Assembly: GCA_018067325.1 (NCBI GenBank)
Contig: JAGPUU010000426.1
Location: forward strand, 1-14,720
Length of the DNA: 14,720 nucleotides
Source: Amphritea sp.
GTDB taxonomy: Bacteria > Pseudomonadota > Gammaproteobacteria > Pseudomonadales > Balneatricaceae
Direction: 5' to 3'
Part shown: positions 1 to 7,639 of the stretch, piece by piece
Position numbering within the stretch: the first letter of the stretch is position 1
How the letters are laid out: every line of letters starts with the position of its first letter
Position numbers and translations under genes: made by a program
The notes under the pieces: generated by a model
What the model was told of the DNA's origin: nothing
Database searches by the model: none
Seen by the model: the letters and a program-made list of their open reading frames with translations, nothing else

Positions 1-870
1 GGTACGGCACTAGGTGGCGTATGTACTCTGGTGGGCGAACCTCAAAATCTACTGATCGCACAGAAGGCCGGTTGGGATTTTGTTCAGTTCTTCGTTCTCA
101 TGGCGCCGGTAACTATGCCTGTACTCGTGGCTGGACTGGCAACCTGTATGCTACTGGAAAAACTCAAATGGTTTGATTACGGTGCAGAGATCCCTAACTC
201 AGTACGTACGATTTTAGAAGACTTTGATATCGAGCAGGATAAAAAACTCACGCACACCGATAAAATGAAGCTGCTAGTGCAGGTTCTAGTAGCGGTATTT
301 CTGATCCTTGCACTGGCATTCCATTTGGCGTCAGTCGGCCTGATCGGTCTTACTGTCATTATTCTACTAACTGCGTTCAATGGAATCGTTGAGGAACATC
401 AAATCGGCAAGGCCTTTGAAGAGGCACTGCCCTTTACTGCGCTACTGGTAGTGTTCTTTGCAGTGGTATCGGTTATTCATGAACAGCATCTGTTTCAGCC
501 AATTATCGCTGCGGTATTGGAGATGGATGCTGCCGCCCAGCCCGGTATATTCTTTATCGCCAACGGCTTCTTGTCTGCCATTTCAGATAATGTATTCGTA
601 GCGACCGTTTATATCAATGAAGTAGTGGCAGCTCTGGAAGCCGGAACCATTTCACGTGAACAGTTCGACCTGCTGGCCATTGCTATTAACACCGGAACCA
701 ACATTCCCAGCGTAGCAACCCCTAATGGTCAGGCTGCATTCCTGTTCCTATTAACCTCAGCACTAGCGCCGCTTATCCGCCTGTCTTACGGCAAGATGGT
801 CTGGATGGCACTGCCTTATACAATCGTCATGAGCATTACCGGCTACACTGCGGTAACACTGTTCCTGTAA
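1..870 (+). CDS. nhaB: Na+/H+ antiporter NhaB, C-terminal part (5' truncated by window edge)
   Basis: This is an inner-membrane sodium/proton antiporter, which exports Na+ in exchange for protons and helps with salt and alkaline stress. The frame is open from base 1 and gives 289 residues to the TAA stop. The family is about 510 residues long, so roughly the first 220 are outside the window. The first visible residues ([16 protein letters not shown]) are the conserved NhaB-type stretch. Several hydrophobic membrane segments follow, with a conserved [16 protein letters not shown] region and an [18 protein letters not shown] region typical of NhaB and the wider ion-transporter superfamily. The internal ATG at 31 is not the start, because conserved sequence runs upstream of it. 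The gene converges on dnaQ and ends at a shared terminator. Family assignment is firm; ion specificity follows from the family. Confidence 0.93.
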   Translation, partial: GTALGGVCTLVGEPQNLLIAQKAGWDFVQFFVLMAPVTMPVLVAGLATCMLLEKLKWFDYGAEIPNSVRTILEDFDIEQDKKLTHTDKMKLLVQVLVAVFLILALAFHLASVGLIGLTVIILLTAFNGIVEEHQIGKAFEEALPFTALLVVFFAVVSVIHEQHLFQPIIAAVLEMDAAAQPGIFFIANGFLSAISDNVFVATVYINEVVAALEAGTISREQFDLLAIAINTGTNIPSVATPNGQAAFLFLLTSALAPLIRLSYGKMVWMALPYTIVMSITGYTAVTLFL

Positions 871-896
871 TACCTCTCTGGGTAACTTACAGGCAT

Positions 897-927
897 AAAA
901 AAAGCAGGCTCTAAGCCTGCTTTTTTT
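897..927. terminator. Bidirectional intrinsic terminator between nhaB and dnaQ
   Basis: A perfect hairpin has arms AAAAAAAGCAGGCT (897-910) and AGCCTGCTTTTTTT (914-927) around a CTA loop. The GC-rich core is flanked by an A-run on one side and a T-run on the other, so it reads as a rho-independent terminator on both strands. It sits 27 bp after the nhaB stop and 18 bp past the dnaQ stop, which suits two convergent genes. Confidence 0.93.
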
Positions 928-944
928 GTATTCAAAAATCACTG

Positions 945-1664
945 TTATTGCACTTCTTTCGCCTCAGCATCTATCTGACTCCAGATACTACCTGCTTTTC
1001 CATCAAGCCTGGCGATATAAGCATCATGCTCTTCAAGCTCGGTTGCTTTAGCCCGTCGGACATTTAGATTCAGCTCGCTGGTATCAAGACGATGAACCTG
1101 ATCTACACCATCATGCCCTTCCTCTTCGCCTGCCAGCAATAAATTCTTCTGTCCACCCGTCAGTATCAGATAAACATCAGCAAGGATCTCTGAGTCCAGC
1201 AGAGCTCCGTGAAGATCACGATGACTGTTATCTATACCGTATCGGCGACAAAGAGCATCAAGGTTGTTTTTCTGGCCCGGGTGCTTCTTTCTGGAAAGAG
1301 CCAGGGTATCGGTCACCTGACAGATTTTATGGGTGCGCTCTGGATGCCCTGAGAGTTTAAACTCATGATCCATAAAGCCAACATCAAAAGGCGCGTTATG
1401 AATAACAAGATCGGCACCACGAATAAAGTCCAGAAACTCATGCTGAATCTCGGCAAAAAGGGGCTTATCTTCCAGGTATTCATTGGTTATACCGTGTACC
1501 TGAATAGCTTCCTCTTCAACAATACGATCAGGGTTTATATATTGATGATAAGTACGCCCCGTGAGGCGTCGGTTTACCATCTCAACACAGCCAATCTCGA
1601 TAATTCTGTGCCCCTGCTTAGGGTCTAGACCGGTGGTTTCGGTATCCAGTACAATCTGTCTCAT
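945..1664 (-). CDS. dnaQ: DNA polymerase III epsilon subunit (3'-5' proofreading exonuclease)
   Basis: Epsilon is the proofreading subunit of the replicative polymerase core; it removes mispaired 3' nucleotides and binds the alpha subunit. All DEDDh exonuclease motifs are present: D7 and E9 in LDTETTGLDP, D94 in HNAPFDVGFMD, and H152 and D157 in HGALLDSEILA. The 239-residue length is close to E. coli DnaQ (243). After the exonuclease domain, Q172-KNLLL resembles a QxxLxL sliding-clamp-binding motif at the position where E. coli epsilon carries its own (inference). The tail to residue 239, with EEHDAYIARLD, matches the alpha-binding segment. It starts with ATG 14 bp after the rnhA stop with a weak ribosome site, so it is probably co-transcribed with rnhA. 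In E. coli rnhA and dnaQ are divergent neighbours, whereas here they run in the same direction. Confidence 0.96.
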   Translation of the reverse strand: MRQIVLDTETTGLDPKQGHRIIEIGCVEMVNRRLTGRTYHQYINPDRIVEEEAIQVHGITNEYLEDKPLFAEIQHEFLDFIRGADLVIHNAPFDVGFMDHEFKLSGHPERTHKICQVTDTLALSRKKHPGQKNNLDALCRRYGIDNSHRDLHGALLDSEILADVYLILTGGQKNLLLAGEEEGHDGVDQVHRLDTSELNLNVRRAKATELEEHDAYIARLDGKAGSIWSQIDAEAKEVQ

Positions 1665-1678
1665 CGCTTAATTATCAC

Positions 1679-2125
1679 TTATGCCTGTTGCAGGGCCAGC
1701 TCGACCCCCTTATTCGCCAGCTGATCGGCTAACTCGTTTCCCGGATGACCGCTATGGCCTTTAACCCACTTCCACTCTATCGAATGGCGGGCATTTTGCT
1801 CATCGAGCCGTTTCCATAAATCAGCATTTTTTACCGGCTTTTTAGCCGAAGTTTTCCAGCCATTACGCTTCCAACCGGCCAGCCACTCGGTAATACCCTT
1901 GCGCACATACTGAGAATCGGTGGTCAGAACAATATCGCAAGTTTCTTTCAAAATTGTTAGCGCTTCTATCGCAGCCATCAACTCCATTCGGTTATTCGTC
2001 GTTTCCATTTCGCCACCGAATAATTCTTTAGCGTGCTCACCATATTCAAGCACTGCCCCCCAGCCACCAGGCCCCGGGTTACCTTTACATGCACCGTCGG
2101 TATAAATATTAATTCTTTTCTTCAC
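1679..2125 (-). CDS. rnhA: Ribonuclease HI
   Basis: RNase HI cuts the RNA strand of RNA:DNA hybrids, removing R-loops and primer remnants in the cytoplasm. The catalytic set falls at the E. coli positions: D10 ([16 protein letters not shown]), E48 ([10 protein letters not shown]), D70 (TTDSQYV), D134 (GNELADQLA), plus H124 (KGHSGH). At 148 residues it has normal bacterial length. The start codon is GTG (2125-2123), supported by a strong purine-rich ribosome site GAGGA at 2137-2133, seven bases upstream. The gene overlaps the 3' end of the upstream methyltransferase by 17 bp, which suggests translational coupling, and dnaQ follows after 14 bp. Nothing is missing or unusual in the protein. Confidence 0.96.
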   Translation of the reverse strand: MKKRINIYTDGACKGNPGPGGWGAVLEYGEHAKELFGGEMETTNNRMELMAAIEALTILKETCDIVLTTDSQYVRKGITEWLAGWKRNGWKTSAKKPVKNADLWKRLDEQNARHSIEWKWVKGHSGHPGNELADQLANKGVELALQQA

Positions 2126-2894
2126 TCACTCTTCCTCGAACACCACGGGTTGTAGGTTCAACTAATGGCAGATTAATCAATTTTCGGCTTCTGCGAACAG
2201 GATGAATCGGCGTAATACTGCCTACATCCTTACGCGCTACCTGTAACATAAACGCACCACAGTGGTTAGAGCAGCGACGGGTCATCGATTCAATCAAACG
2301 ACCATTCTGACGCCAAGACTCTTTCTCAAAGGGTAAACGATAATAATCAGATAAAACTTTTACTTCCGTCAGCTCCAGCAAGGCCAACCAGTCATGCATC
2401 CGCTGAGGACTTATAAAATGTCCCTGCCAGGGCACAGTATCTTTATTAAATTTTAGTTTGCGATAAACGCCCCACCAACTCATCGGGTTGAAGCCTACAT
2501 TTAACAAATAGCCACCGGGGCGCAGCACGCGTGCTGCTTCCCGCAATACCTGATGGGGGCTTTGAGCAAAATCAAGCGCATGATGAAGCACTACGACATC
2601 GATACTATTATGTTCAAAAGGCAGCTCTTCATTACGGGCAATCACCGCCGTATCTGGCAGCCCCAGTTCAGCCATAGGATTGACCTGAATCTGATGCCTG
2701 ACTGAACTTTCCCGTGCTAAATCCAGCCGATTATCAAAACTAATCTGCACCAGATGATAGCCAAACATAGTCGGCAGCAGACGATCCATCAGTTGTCGTT
2801 CTGATAAAAGTAACTGCTGTCCCAACTCAGTATCAAACCAGTCCCGCAGTTCGGGCAACCAATCGCCGAGTTGAGGCTGTTGTTGAAATACCAT
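2109..2894 (-). CDS. yafS: SAM-dependent methyltransferase-like protein, YafS family
   Basis: This is a class I methyltransferase-fold protein of unknown substrate, found between gloB and rnhA as yafS is in E. coli. The visible methyltransferase signals are [18 protein letters not shown] (acidic/aromatic motif), [21 protein letters not shown] (post-motif strand and helix) and a C-terminal [10 protein letters not shown] strand. The usual glycine-rich SAM-binding motif I is degenerate: where it should sit the sequence reads [13 protein letters not shown]. The frame opens upstream to an ATG at 2948. I prefer the ATG at 2894 (261 residues) because AAGAG lies about 11 bases before it, while the 2948 start has no ribosome site and adds 18 residues without recognisable features. 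The 3' end overlaps rnhA. The fold is fairly sure; the enzymatic activity is unproven. Confidence 0.82.
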   Translation of the reverse strand: MVFQQQPQLGDWLPELRDWFDTELGQQLLLSERQLMDRLLPTMFGYHLVQISFDNRLDLARESSVRHQIQVNPMAELGLPDTAVIARNEELPFEHNSIDVVVLHHALDFAQSPHQVLREAARVLRPGGYLLNVGFNPMSWWGVYRKLKFNKDTVPWQGHFISPQRMHDWLALLELTEVKVLSDYYRLPFEKESWRQNGRLIESMTRRCSNHCGAFMLQVARKDVGSITPIHPVRRSRKLINLPLVEPTTRGVRGRVSEEKN

Positions 2895-2993
2895 ACTGTA
2901 TAAGCTCTTAACGCTATGCCATGAATAAGTTAACCTTGGTAGAAACATAGTGTACTACAGTATCTGACAAATCCGATTCAGCCGAGGCTTAAA

Positions 2994-3767
2994 ATGTTCA
3001 ATATCACGCCGATTTCTGCTTTTAATGACAACTATATATGGGCACTGACTACACCCCAGAGCAATGAGATTGCTGTGATCGATCCTGGCGATGCGGACAA
3101 GGTAAATCAATACCTTAAAGAAAACGGATTACAGCTAAGCGCTATTCTGATCACTCACCACCATAATGACCACACCGGTGGTGTTGAACAGCTCAGCGCA
3201 GAACACTCTGCAACCGTCTATGGCCCGCAAAACTCCCCCTTCGATAAAATTGAAAACAAGCTGGAAGAGGGTGATCAAGTCGAACTATTCGGCCAAAAAC
3301 TGCAGGTTCGTGAAGTCCCAGGCCATACCCTGGATCACATCAGCTATTATCTCGACGGCGATCAGCCACAGCTGTTTTGCGGTGACACTCTGTTTCTCGC
3401 AGGCTGCGGACGGCTATTTGAAGGCAGCGCCGAGCAGATGCACCAAGCGATGGAATACTTTCGCAGCCTCCCTGACGCAACTGAGATTTACTGTACCCAT
3501 GAGTACTCGCTGGCCAACCTGGCCTTTGCCGCAGCGGTAGAACCTGCAAACCCGGCAGTTAATGAAGCGATCATCCAGTGTAATCAGCTAAGGGAATCGG
3601 GCAAACCTACCCTGCCAACAGATATTGCCACTGAGAAAAAGATCAATCCATTTCTTCGCTACGGTGAAACCTCAGTAAAACAGTCCGCAGAACAATTTGC
3701 TAACACCAGCCTGCCATCCGAAGTGTCTGTTTTCGGCGCCATTCGAGAGTGGAAAAATTCATTCTAG
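2994..3767 (+). CDS. gloB: Hydroxyacylglutathione hydrolase (glyoxalase II)
   Basis: Glyoxalase II hydrolyses S-lactoylglutathione to lactate and glutathione, the second step of methylglyoxal detoxification in the cytoplasm. It belongs to the metallo-beta-lactamase fold. The binuclear metal site is complete: THHHNDH (H55, H57, D59, H60), H111 in PGHTLDH, D131 in FCGDTLF, and H169 in CTHEYSL. The GCGRLFEG segment and the C-terminal NPFLRYGE region are typical of GloB. The 257-residue length is normal. The ATG is preceded by GAGG about seven bases upstream. It is divergent from the yafS-like gene across a gap of about 100 bp (45 bp if the longer yafS frame is used), so divergent promoters are expected there, but I found no convincing pair. 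No terminator with a T-run follows the gene. Confidence 0.96.
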   Translation: MFNITPISAFNDNYIWALTTPQSNEIAVIDPGDADKVNQYLKENGLQLSAILITHHHNDHTGGVEQLSAEHSATVYGPQNSPFDKIENKLEEGDQVELFGQKLQVREVPGHTLDHISYYLDGDQPQLFCGDTLFLAGCGRLFEGSAEQMHQAMEYFRSLPDATEIYCTHEYSLANLAFAAAVEPANPAVNEAIIQCNQLRESGKPTLPTDIATEKKINPFLRYGETSVKQSAEQFANTSLPSEVSVFGAIREWKNSF

Positions 3768-3811
3768 TTTTAAGCCAGATCAGTCTCAAAGCGATTAAAG
3801 TTTATATAAAG

Positions 3812-3840
3812 TTGACCCCCTCTGAACCGCCCAATAGAAT
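3812..3840 (+). promoter_or_regulatory. Candidate sigma-70 promoter of mltD
   Basis: TTGACC at 3812-3817 and TAGAAT at 3835-3840 are separated by exactly 17 bp. Each hexamer matches five of six consensus bases. Transcription would begin near 3846-3848, about 30 bases before the mltD ATG. It lies in the 109-bp gap after gloB, so mltD can be transcribed independently of gloB. Not experimentally confirmed. Confidence 0.62.
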
Positions 3841-3867
3841 GCTGACTTTTAAATATTCTATCGGGCG
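3828..3867. promoter_or_regulatory. Inverted repeat overlapping the mltD promoter, possible operator
   Basis: The arms CGCCCAATAGAAT (3828-3840) and ATTCTATCGGGCG (3855-3867) pair at 12 of 13 positions (one A/C mismatch) around a 14-base spacer. The left arm contains the predicted -10 hexamer and the centre falls on the predicted start of transcription. A transcript from this promoter would therefore carry only the right arm and could not fold the hairpin. This fits a DNA-binding operator better than an RNA element, although readthrough RNA from gloB could form it. No T-run follows, so it is not a standard terminator. Confidence 0.5.
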
Positions 3868-3876
3868 CCTCATTAA

Positions 3877-5460
3877 ATGCAGTTGGTCAGAAAAATAGTT
3901 GTACTCACCACTGCCGGTCTGATCCTCGCCGGCTGTCAGAACAATCCGCTAATCAGCCAGCAGACCCAGGGCCCAGCCAGCCATCCAATCGATACTGCTA
4001 AGAATATTTCGGTGGTTAACGAAAGCTCAAAGAGCTCCGATCTCAAACCTGTTTCTACCGATCTGTGGCAGCTCACCCGCGAGCATATGCAGCTAAATCT
4101 GGACAATGAAAAACCACGCCTGCAGTCACAATTCAAATGGTATACCAAGCACCCTGAACATATACAACGGGTTACCACTCGGGCTAGTCGTTACTACTAC
4201 TATATCCTCAGCGAGGTCATCAAGCGTGACATGCCCGCTGAAATTGCACTGCTACCTATAGTAGAGAGCGCCTATGACCCTTTTGCATACTCCCATGGCC
4301 GTGCTGCAGGTGCATGGCAGTTTATTCCGGGTACGGCAAAGCACTTCGGTCTTAAATCCAGTTGGTGGTACGATGGCCGTCGAGACATCGTTGCCTCCAC
4401 CGACGCAGCCCTGACTTACTTACAACAGCTTCACAAACGCTTTGGAGACTGGGAACTAGCCTTAGCCGCTTATAATTGCGGCGGCGGTAATGTGTCTAAA
4501 GCGATCCGAAAAAACAAGAAGAAAGGTCTACCAACAGACTTCTGGTCGCTGGACTTACCAAAAGAGACCCGCGCTTATGTACCCAAACTACTGGCTGTTT
4601 CTCGCCTGATTCGGGATGCAGAGCAGCTCAGCATTCCCCTTGCGCCCATCGCTAACACCCCGGCATTTGAACTCGTTAAATTAGATAGCCAGATCGACCT
4701 TGCTCAAGCGGCTGAATTGGGAAATATCACCACCCAGGAACTTTATCAGTTCAACCCCGGATTTAACCGTTGGGCAACCGACCCTGATGGTCCTCACCAT
4801 CTGTTAATTCCAGTGGCAAGTGCAGATCAGTTCCGCGCACGTCTGGCAGAACTGCCTGCTGAGCAACGGGTTAACTGGACACGCTACAAAATACGCAGCG
4901 GCGACACTGTCAGTACTATTGCCAGACAATACAAAACCACCAGCGCAGTGATTCGTAATGCCAATAAGCTGAAGGGCAACAATATTCGCGCCGGTCGATA
5001 TCTGCTAATACCCAGCGCCAAACATCAATCCAGTGATTATGTATTGAGTCAGAGCCAGCGCTTTAATCGCAAACAGAATCAACTGGCCCAGAGCAACCGG
5101 AATAAAACCAGCTATAAAGTAAAATCCGGAGACAGCTTTTGGAAGATTGCTAAGCAATACGACATCAGCGTTCGACAACTGGCTTCCTGGAATCAGATGG
5201 CCCCCGGTGACTCTCTTCGCGTAGGCCACACTCTCACTATCTGGCAGTCCCAGACCAATCAGGGCTTAAATCGCAGCGATGAACAGCTAATTCGACGAAT
5301 CGGCTACTCGGTGCGCAATGGCGACTCGCTCTACACCATCGCAGGGCGCTTCAGCGTATCGGTAAAAGATATTAAGCGCTGGAACAAACTTGAAAATAGT
5401 AAATACCTGCAGCCTGGACAGAAACTCACCCTCTATGTTGATATAACCCAGGCAGATTAA
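3877..5460 (+). CDS. mltD: Membrane-bound lytic murein transglycosylase D (lipoprotein, three LysM domains)
   Basis: MltD cleaves the MurNAc-GlcNAc bond of peptidoglycan, producing 1,6-anhydro-muropeptides, and acts from the outer membrane. Residues 1-20 form a lipoprotein signal with lipobox LAGC and lipidation at C20. The catalytic domain spans about 95-240: E130 in LLPIVESAYDP is the expected acid/base residue, followed by GAAGAW-type sequence (GRAAGAWQFIPGTAKHFG) and LALAAYNCGGGNV (198-205). Three LysM peptidoglycan-binding domains follow at about 336-380, 413-456 and 477-521, each opening with a Y-x-V/I-R/K-x-G-D motif. The 527-residue length suits the MltD group; E. coli MltD is shorter, with fewer LysM repeats. 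It follows gloB as in other gammaproteobacteria and has its own candidate promoter. The ribosome site is weak (GGGCG region). Confidence 0.95.
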   Translation: MQLVRKIVVLTTAGLILAGCQNNPLISQQTQGPASHPIDTAKNISVVNESSKSSDLKPVSTDLWQLTREHMQLNLDNEKPRLQSQFKWYTKHPEHIQRVTTRASRYYYYILSEVIKRDMPAEIALLPIVESAYDPFAYSHGRAAGAWQFIPGTAKHFGLKSSWWYDGRRDIVASTDAALTYLQQLHKRFGDWELALAAYNCGGGNVSKAIRKNKKKGLPTDFWSLDLPKETRAYVPKLLAVSRLIRDAEQLSIPLAPIANTPAFELVKLDSQIDLAQAAELGNITTQELYQFNPGFNRWATDPDGPHHLLIPVASADQFRARLAELPAEQRVNWTRYKIRSGDTVSTIARQYKTTSAVIRNANKLKGNNIRAGRYLLIPSAKHQSSDYVLSQSQRFNRKQNQLAQSNRNKTSYKVKSGDSFWKIAKQYDISVRQLASWNQMAPGDSLRVGHTLTIWQSQTNQGLNRSDEQLIRRIGYSVRNGDSLYTIAGRFSVSVKDIKRWNKLENSKYLQPGQKLTLYVDITQAD

Positions 5461-5485
5461 GCCAGTTTTATACCGGAGCACTTTC

Positions 5486-5734
5486 ATGGACGCACTCAGC
5501 ATTGGAATCATCGCATTCGCAACCGTCACCGCCCTACTATTCAAGTTCATTCTGTATCGAAAGATCACCAATTGGATGGACCAGGACCTGATCAAAGGGT
5601 TGGCAGAGGGCAACAAGGAGAAACATCATTATTTGAGCGAGCAACTGACTCAAATGAAAGTAGATAAAGTGCAACGCAAACTACAACATCTGCAACTGAC
5701 TGAACTGGCAACAGAATTTGAACAAAACCGTTAA
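5486..5734 (+). CDS. Small membrane-anchored protein of unknown function
   Basis: I do not recognise a family for this 82-residue protein. Residues 4-24 (LSIGIIAFATVTALLFKFILY) form one hydrophobic membrane segment. The rest is polar and charged, with a probable helical or coiled-coil part at about 45-80 rich in Q, L, K and E. A short N-terminus before the helix and a basic stretch after it (YRK) suggest an N-out, C-in topology by the positive-inside rule. Coding potential is supported by a clear ribosome site GGAG at 5475-5478, seven bases before the ATG, and by its place 25 bp after mltD on the same strand, which suggests co-transcription. It may assist MltD or the cell envelope, but this is only guilt by association. 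Confidence 0.72.
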   Translation: MDALSIGIIAFATVTALLFKFILYRKITNWMDQDLIKGLAEGNKEKHHYLSEQLTQMKVDKVQRKLQHLQLTELATEFEQNR

Positions 5735-5768
5735 TCCATACTCATATAACTAGCTATAAGCGAATCCC

Positions 5769-5787
5769 CCTGTTATAAATTAACAGG
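5769..5787. repeat. Short inverted repeat upstream of yejA
   Basis: CCTGTTA (5769-5775) and TAACAGG (5781-5787) form a perfect 7-bp stem with a TAAAT loop, in the 79-bp gap between the small gene and yejA. There is no T-run after it, so termination is doubtful. TATAAA at 5774-5779 inside it could be a -10 element, but no good -35 lies 16-18 bp upstream. It could be an operator, an attenuator-like hairpin or chance. Confidence 0.35.
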
Positions 5788-5813
5788 TTATTAATCTGGC
5801 TGGATAATTACGG

Positions 5814-7634
5814 ATGAATTTCAAACAGTTATCTAAGCAGGCATCAACGCTCTGCCTGTTATCTGCAACTCTGATCTGCACACTCACTTCCCCTGCACAC
5901 GCCGCTTCACCGCTACACGGCATCTCTATGCATGGTGACCTAAAGTATCCGTCTGGATTTGAGCATTTCGAATATGTAAACCCTGAAGCCCCTAAAGGCG
6001 GCACTGTGACTCAGGCGGCCATAGGTACGTTCGATAGCTTTAACCCTTTTATCATTAAAGGCGCTGCGGCAGATGGCATAGGCCTGATCTACGACTCGTT
6101 ACTGACCCGCGCCCAGGATGAAGCCTTTTCGCTCTATGGACTGCTCGCTGAATCATTGGAAGTGGCCGATGATCGTAGCTGGATCATCTTCAATCTCAAC
6201 CCTAAAGCCCGTTTCAGTGATAACCAGCCGGTAACCGCTGAAGACGTGGTATACAGCTTTAAACTTCTGCGCGAACAAGGCTCGCCTTTCTATAAGGCTT
6301 ACTATCGTGAGATTAAAAAGATCGAAGCGCTATCAGCGACTAAAGTTAAGTTCAGCTTCGGCTCGACTGAAAACCGTGAGCTGGCCCTGATCGTTGGCGA
6401 AGTTAGTATTCTGCCGAAGCACTATTGGGAAAATCATGATTTCACTAAACCTGGTTTAGAAGTCCCAATAGGTTCAGGCCCCTACCTGATCGATAGTTTC
6501 GATGCAGGGCGCACCATCAGCTATCGTCGCAACTCTGACTACTGGGGCGCAGAGCTTCCAGTCAGTAAAGGACGCTATAATTTCGATACCATCAGCTATG
6601 ACTATTACAAAGATGGCACGGTAGCCCTCGAAGCCTTTAAAGGGGGTGAATATGACTTCCGCGAAGAGAATTCATCCAAGCGCTGGGCGACAGGTTACAC
6701 TGGCGCCGTATTCGATGATGGGAAAATTCTCACCAAAAATTTAGCCCATGAGAACCCCACCGGAATGCAGGCCTTCATTCTCAATACCCGCAAGTCCTAT
6801 TTCTCTGACAGTCGTGTACGTGCTGCTTTGGCCTACGCCTTTGATTTTGAGTGGACCAACAAGAATATTTTCTTTGACGCCTATACCCGCACCCACAGTT
6901 TTTTCTCCAATTCAGAGATGGCCGCTACCCAATTGCCGACCGAAGCAGAGCTAGCCATTCTTGAGCCTATTAAAGATCAGGTTCCACCGGAAGTCTTTAC
7001 CAAGATCTACAGAGCGCCTACCACCAATGGAGACGGTAAAACCCGTAACCAGCTTCGCACCGCTCTGCGGCTGCTGAAAAGCGCAGGCTGGGAACTTAAA
7101 AACGGCCTTTTGCTGGATAAGAATGGTAATCAAATGACCTTTGAGATCCTTCTGGTTTCGCCTGCATTTGAGCGGGTAGTTGCGCCTTTCAGCCGCAACC
7201 TTGAGCGCATGGGCATCAAGCCCTCCATGCGGGTTATCGACGCCTCTCAGTACATCAACCGCATCCGAAGTTTCGATTTTGACATCATCGTCAGCGGATT
7301 TGGCCAGTCCAGTTCACCGGGTAATGAACAACGGGAATACTGGCACTCATCCACCGCTGAACAGCCCGGCAGTCGCAACATGATCGGAATCAAAAATCCT
7401 GCTATCGATTACCTAATAGAGCAGATTATTCAAGCACCAGACCGAGAACAACTGGTCCTGCGCACCCGCGCACTTGACCGGGTATTGCAGTGGAATCACT
7501 ATGTTATTCCACAATTTCATACTAGCAGTTACCGGGTAGCCTACTGGAATAAGTTAGACTTCCCGAAAATCCGGCCTACCCACTCGCTAGGCTTCGATAC
7601 CTGGTGGGTTAAAACAGAACAGCCGGGGCAGTGA
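5814..7634 (+). CDS. yejA: Periplasmic peptide-binding protein of a Yej-type ABC importer
   Basis: This is a family 5 extracellular solute-binding protein (SBP_bac_5) that captures peptides in the periplasm and delivers them to the YejBEF transporter. A Sec signal peptide covers residues 1-30, with a hydrophobic core (CLLSATLICTL) and likely cleavage after AHA. The mature N-terminus contains FEHFEYVNPEAPKGGTV, characteristic of the YejA group. Inside are the typical SBP_bac_5 stretches FSDNQPVTAEDVVYSFK and GSGPYLIDSFDAGR, and a conserved C-terminal GFDTWW. At 606 residues it matches E. coli YejA. The start ATG has only a weak GGA about nine bases upstream. yejB follows after 5 bp. In E. coli this system imports microcin C, and homologues elsewhere take up antimicrobial or murein-derived peptides. 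The actual ligand here is unknown. Confidence 0.93.
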   Translation: MNFKQLSKQASTLCLLSATLICTLTSPAHAASPLHGISMHGDLKYPSGFEHFEYVNPEAPKGGTVTQAAIGTFDSFNPFIIKGAAADGIGLIYDSLLTRAQDEAFSLYGLLAESLEVADDRSWIIFNLNPKARFSDNQPVTAEDVVYSFKLLREQGSPFYKAYYREIKKIEALSATKVKFSFGSTENRELALIVGEVSILPKHYWENHDFTKPGLEVPIGSGPYLIDSFDAGRTISYRRNSDYWGAELPVSKGRYNFDTISYDYYKDGTVALEAFKGGEYDFREENSSKRWATGYTGAVFDDGKILTKNLAHENPTGMQAFILNTRKSYFSDSRVRAALAYAFDFEWTNKNIFFDAYTRTHSFFSNSEMAATQLPTEAELAILEPIKDQVPPEVFTKIYRAPTTNGDGKTRNQLRTALRLLKSAGWELKNGLLLDKNGNQMTFEILLVSPAFERVVAPFSRNLERMGIKPSMRVIDASQYINRIRSFDFDIIVSGFGQSSSPGNEQREYWHSSTAEQPGSRNMIGIKNPAIDYLIEQIIQAPDREQLVLRTRALDRVLQWNHYVIPQFHTSSYRVAYWNKLDFPKIRPTHSLGFDTWWVKTEQPGQ

Positions 7635-7639
7635 CCTAA

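Noticed and set aside
2895..2948. Upstream extension of the yafS-like gene (18 extra residues)
   Set aside because: No ribosome site precedes the ATG at 2948, while AAGAG precedes the ATG at 2894. The longer form cannot be fully excluded.
2949..2993. Divergent promoters between the yafS-like gene and gloB
   Set aside because: TTGTCA (minus strand, 2970-2965) and TTGGTA (plus strand, 2936-2941) exist, but neither has a good -10 at 16-18 bp, so I do not call a promoter.
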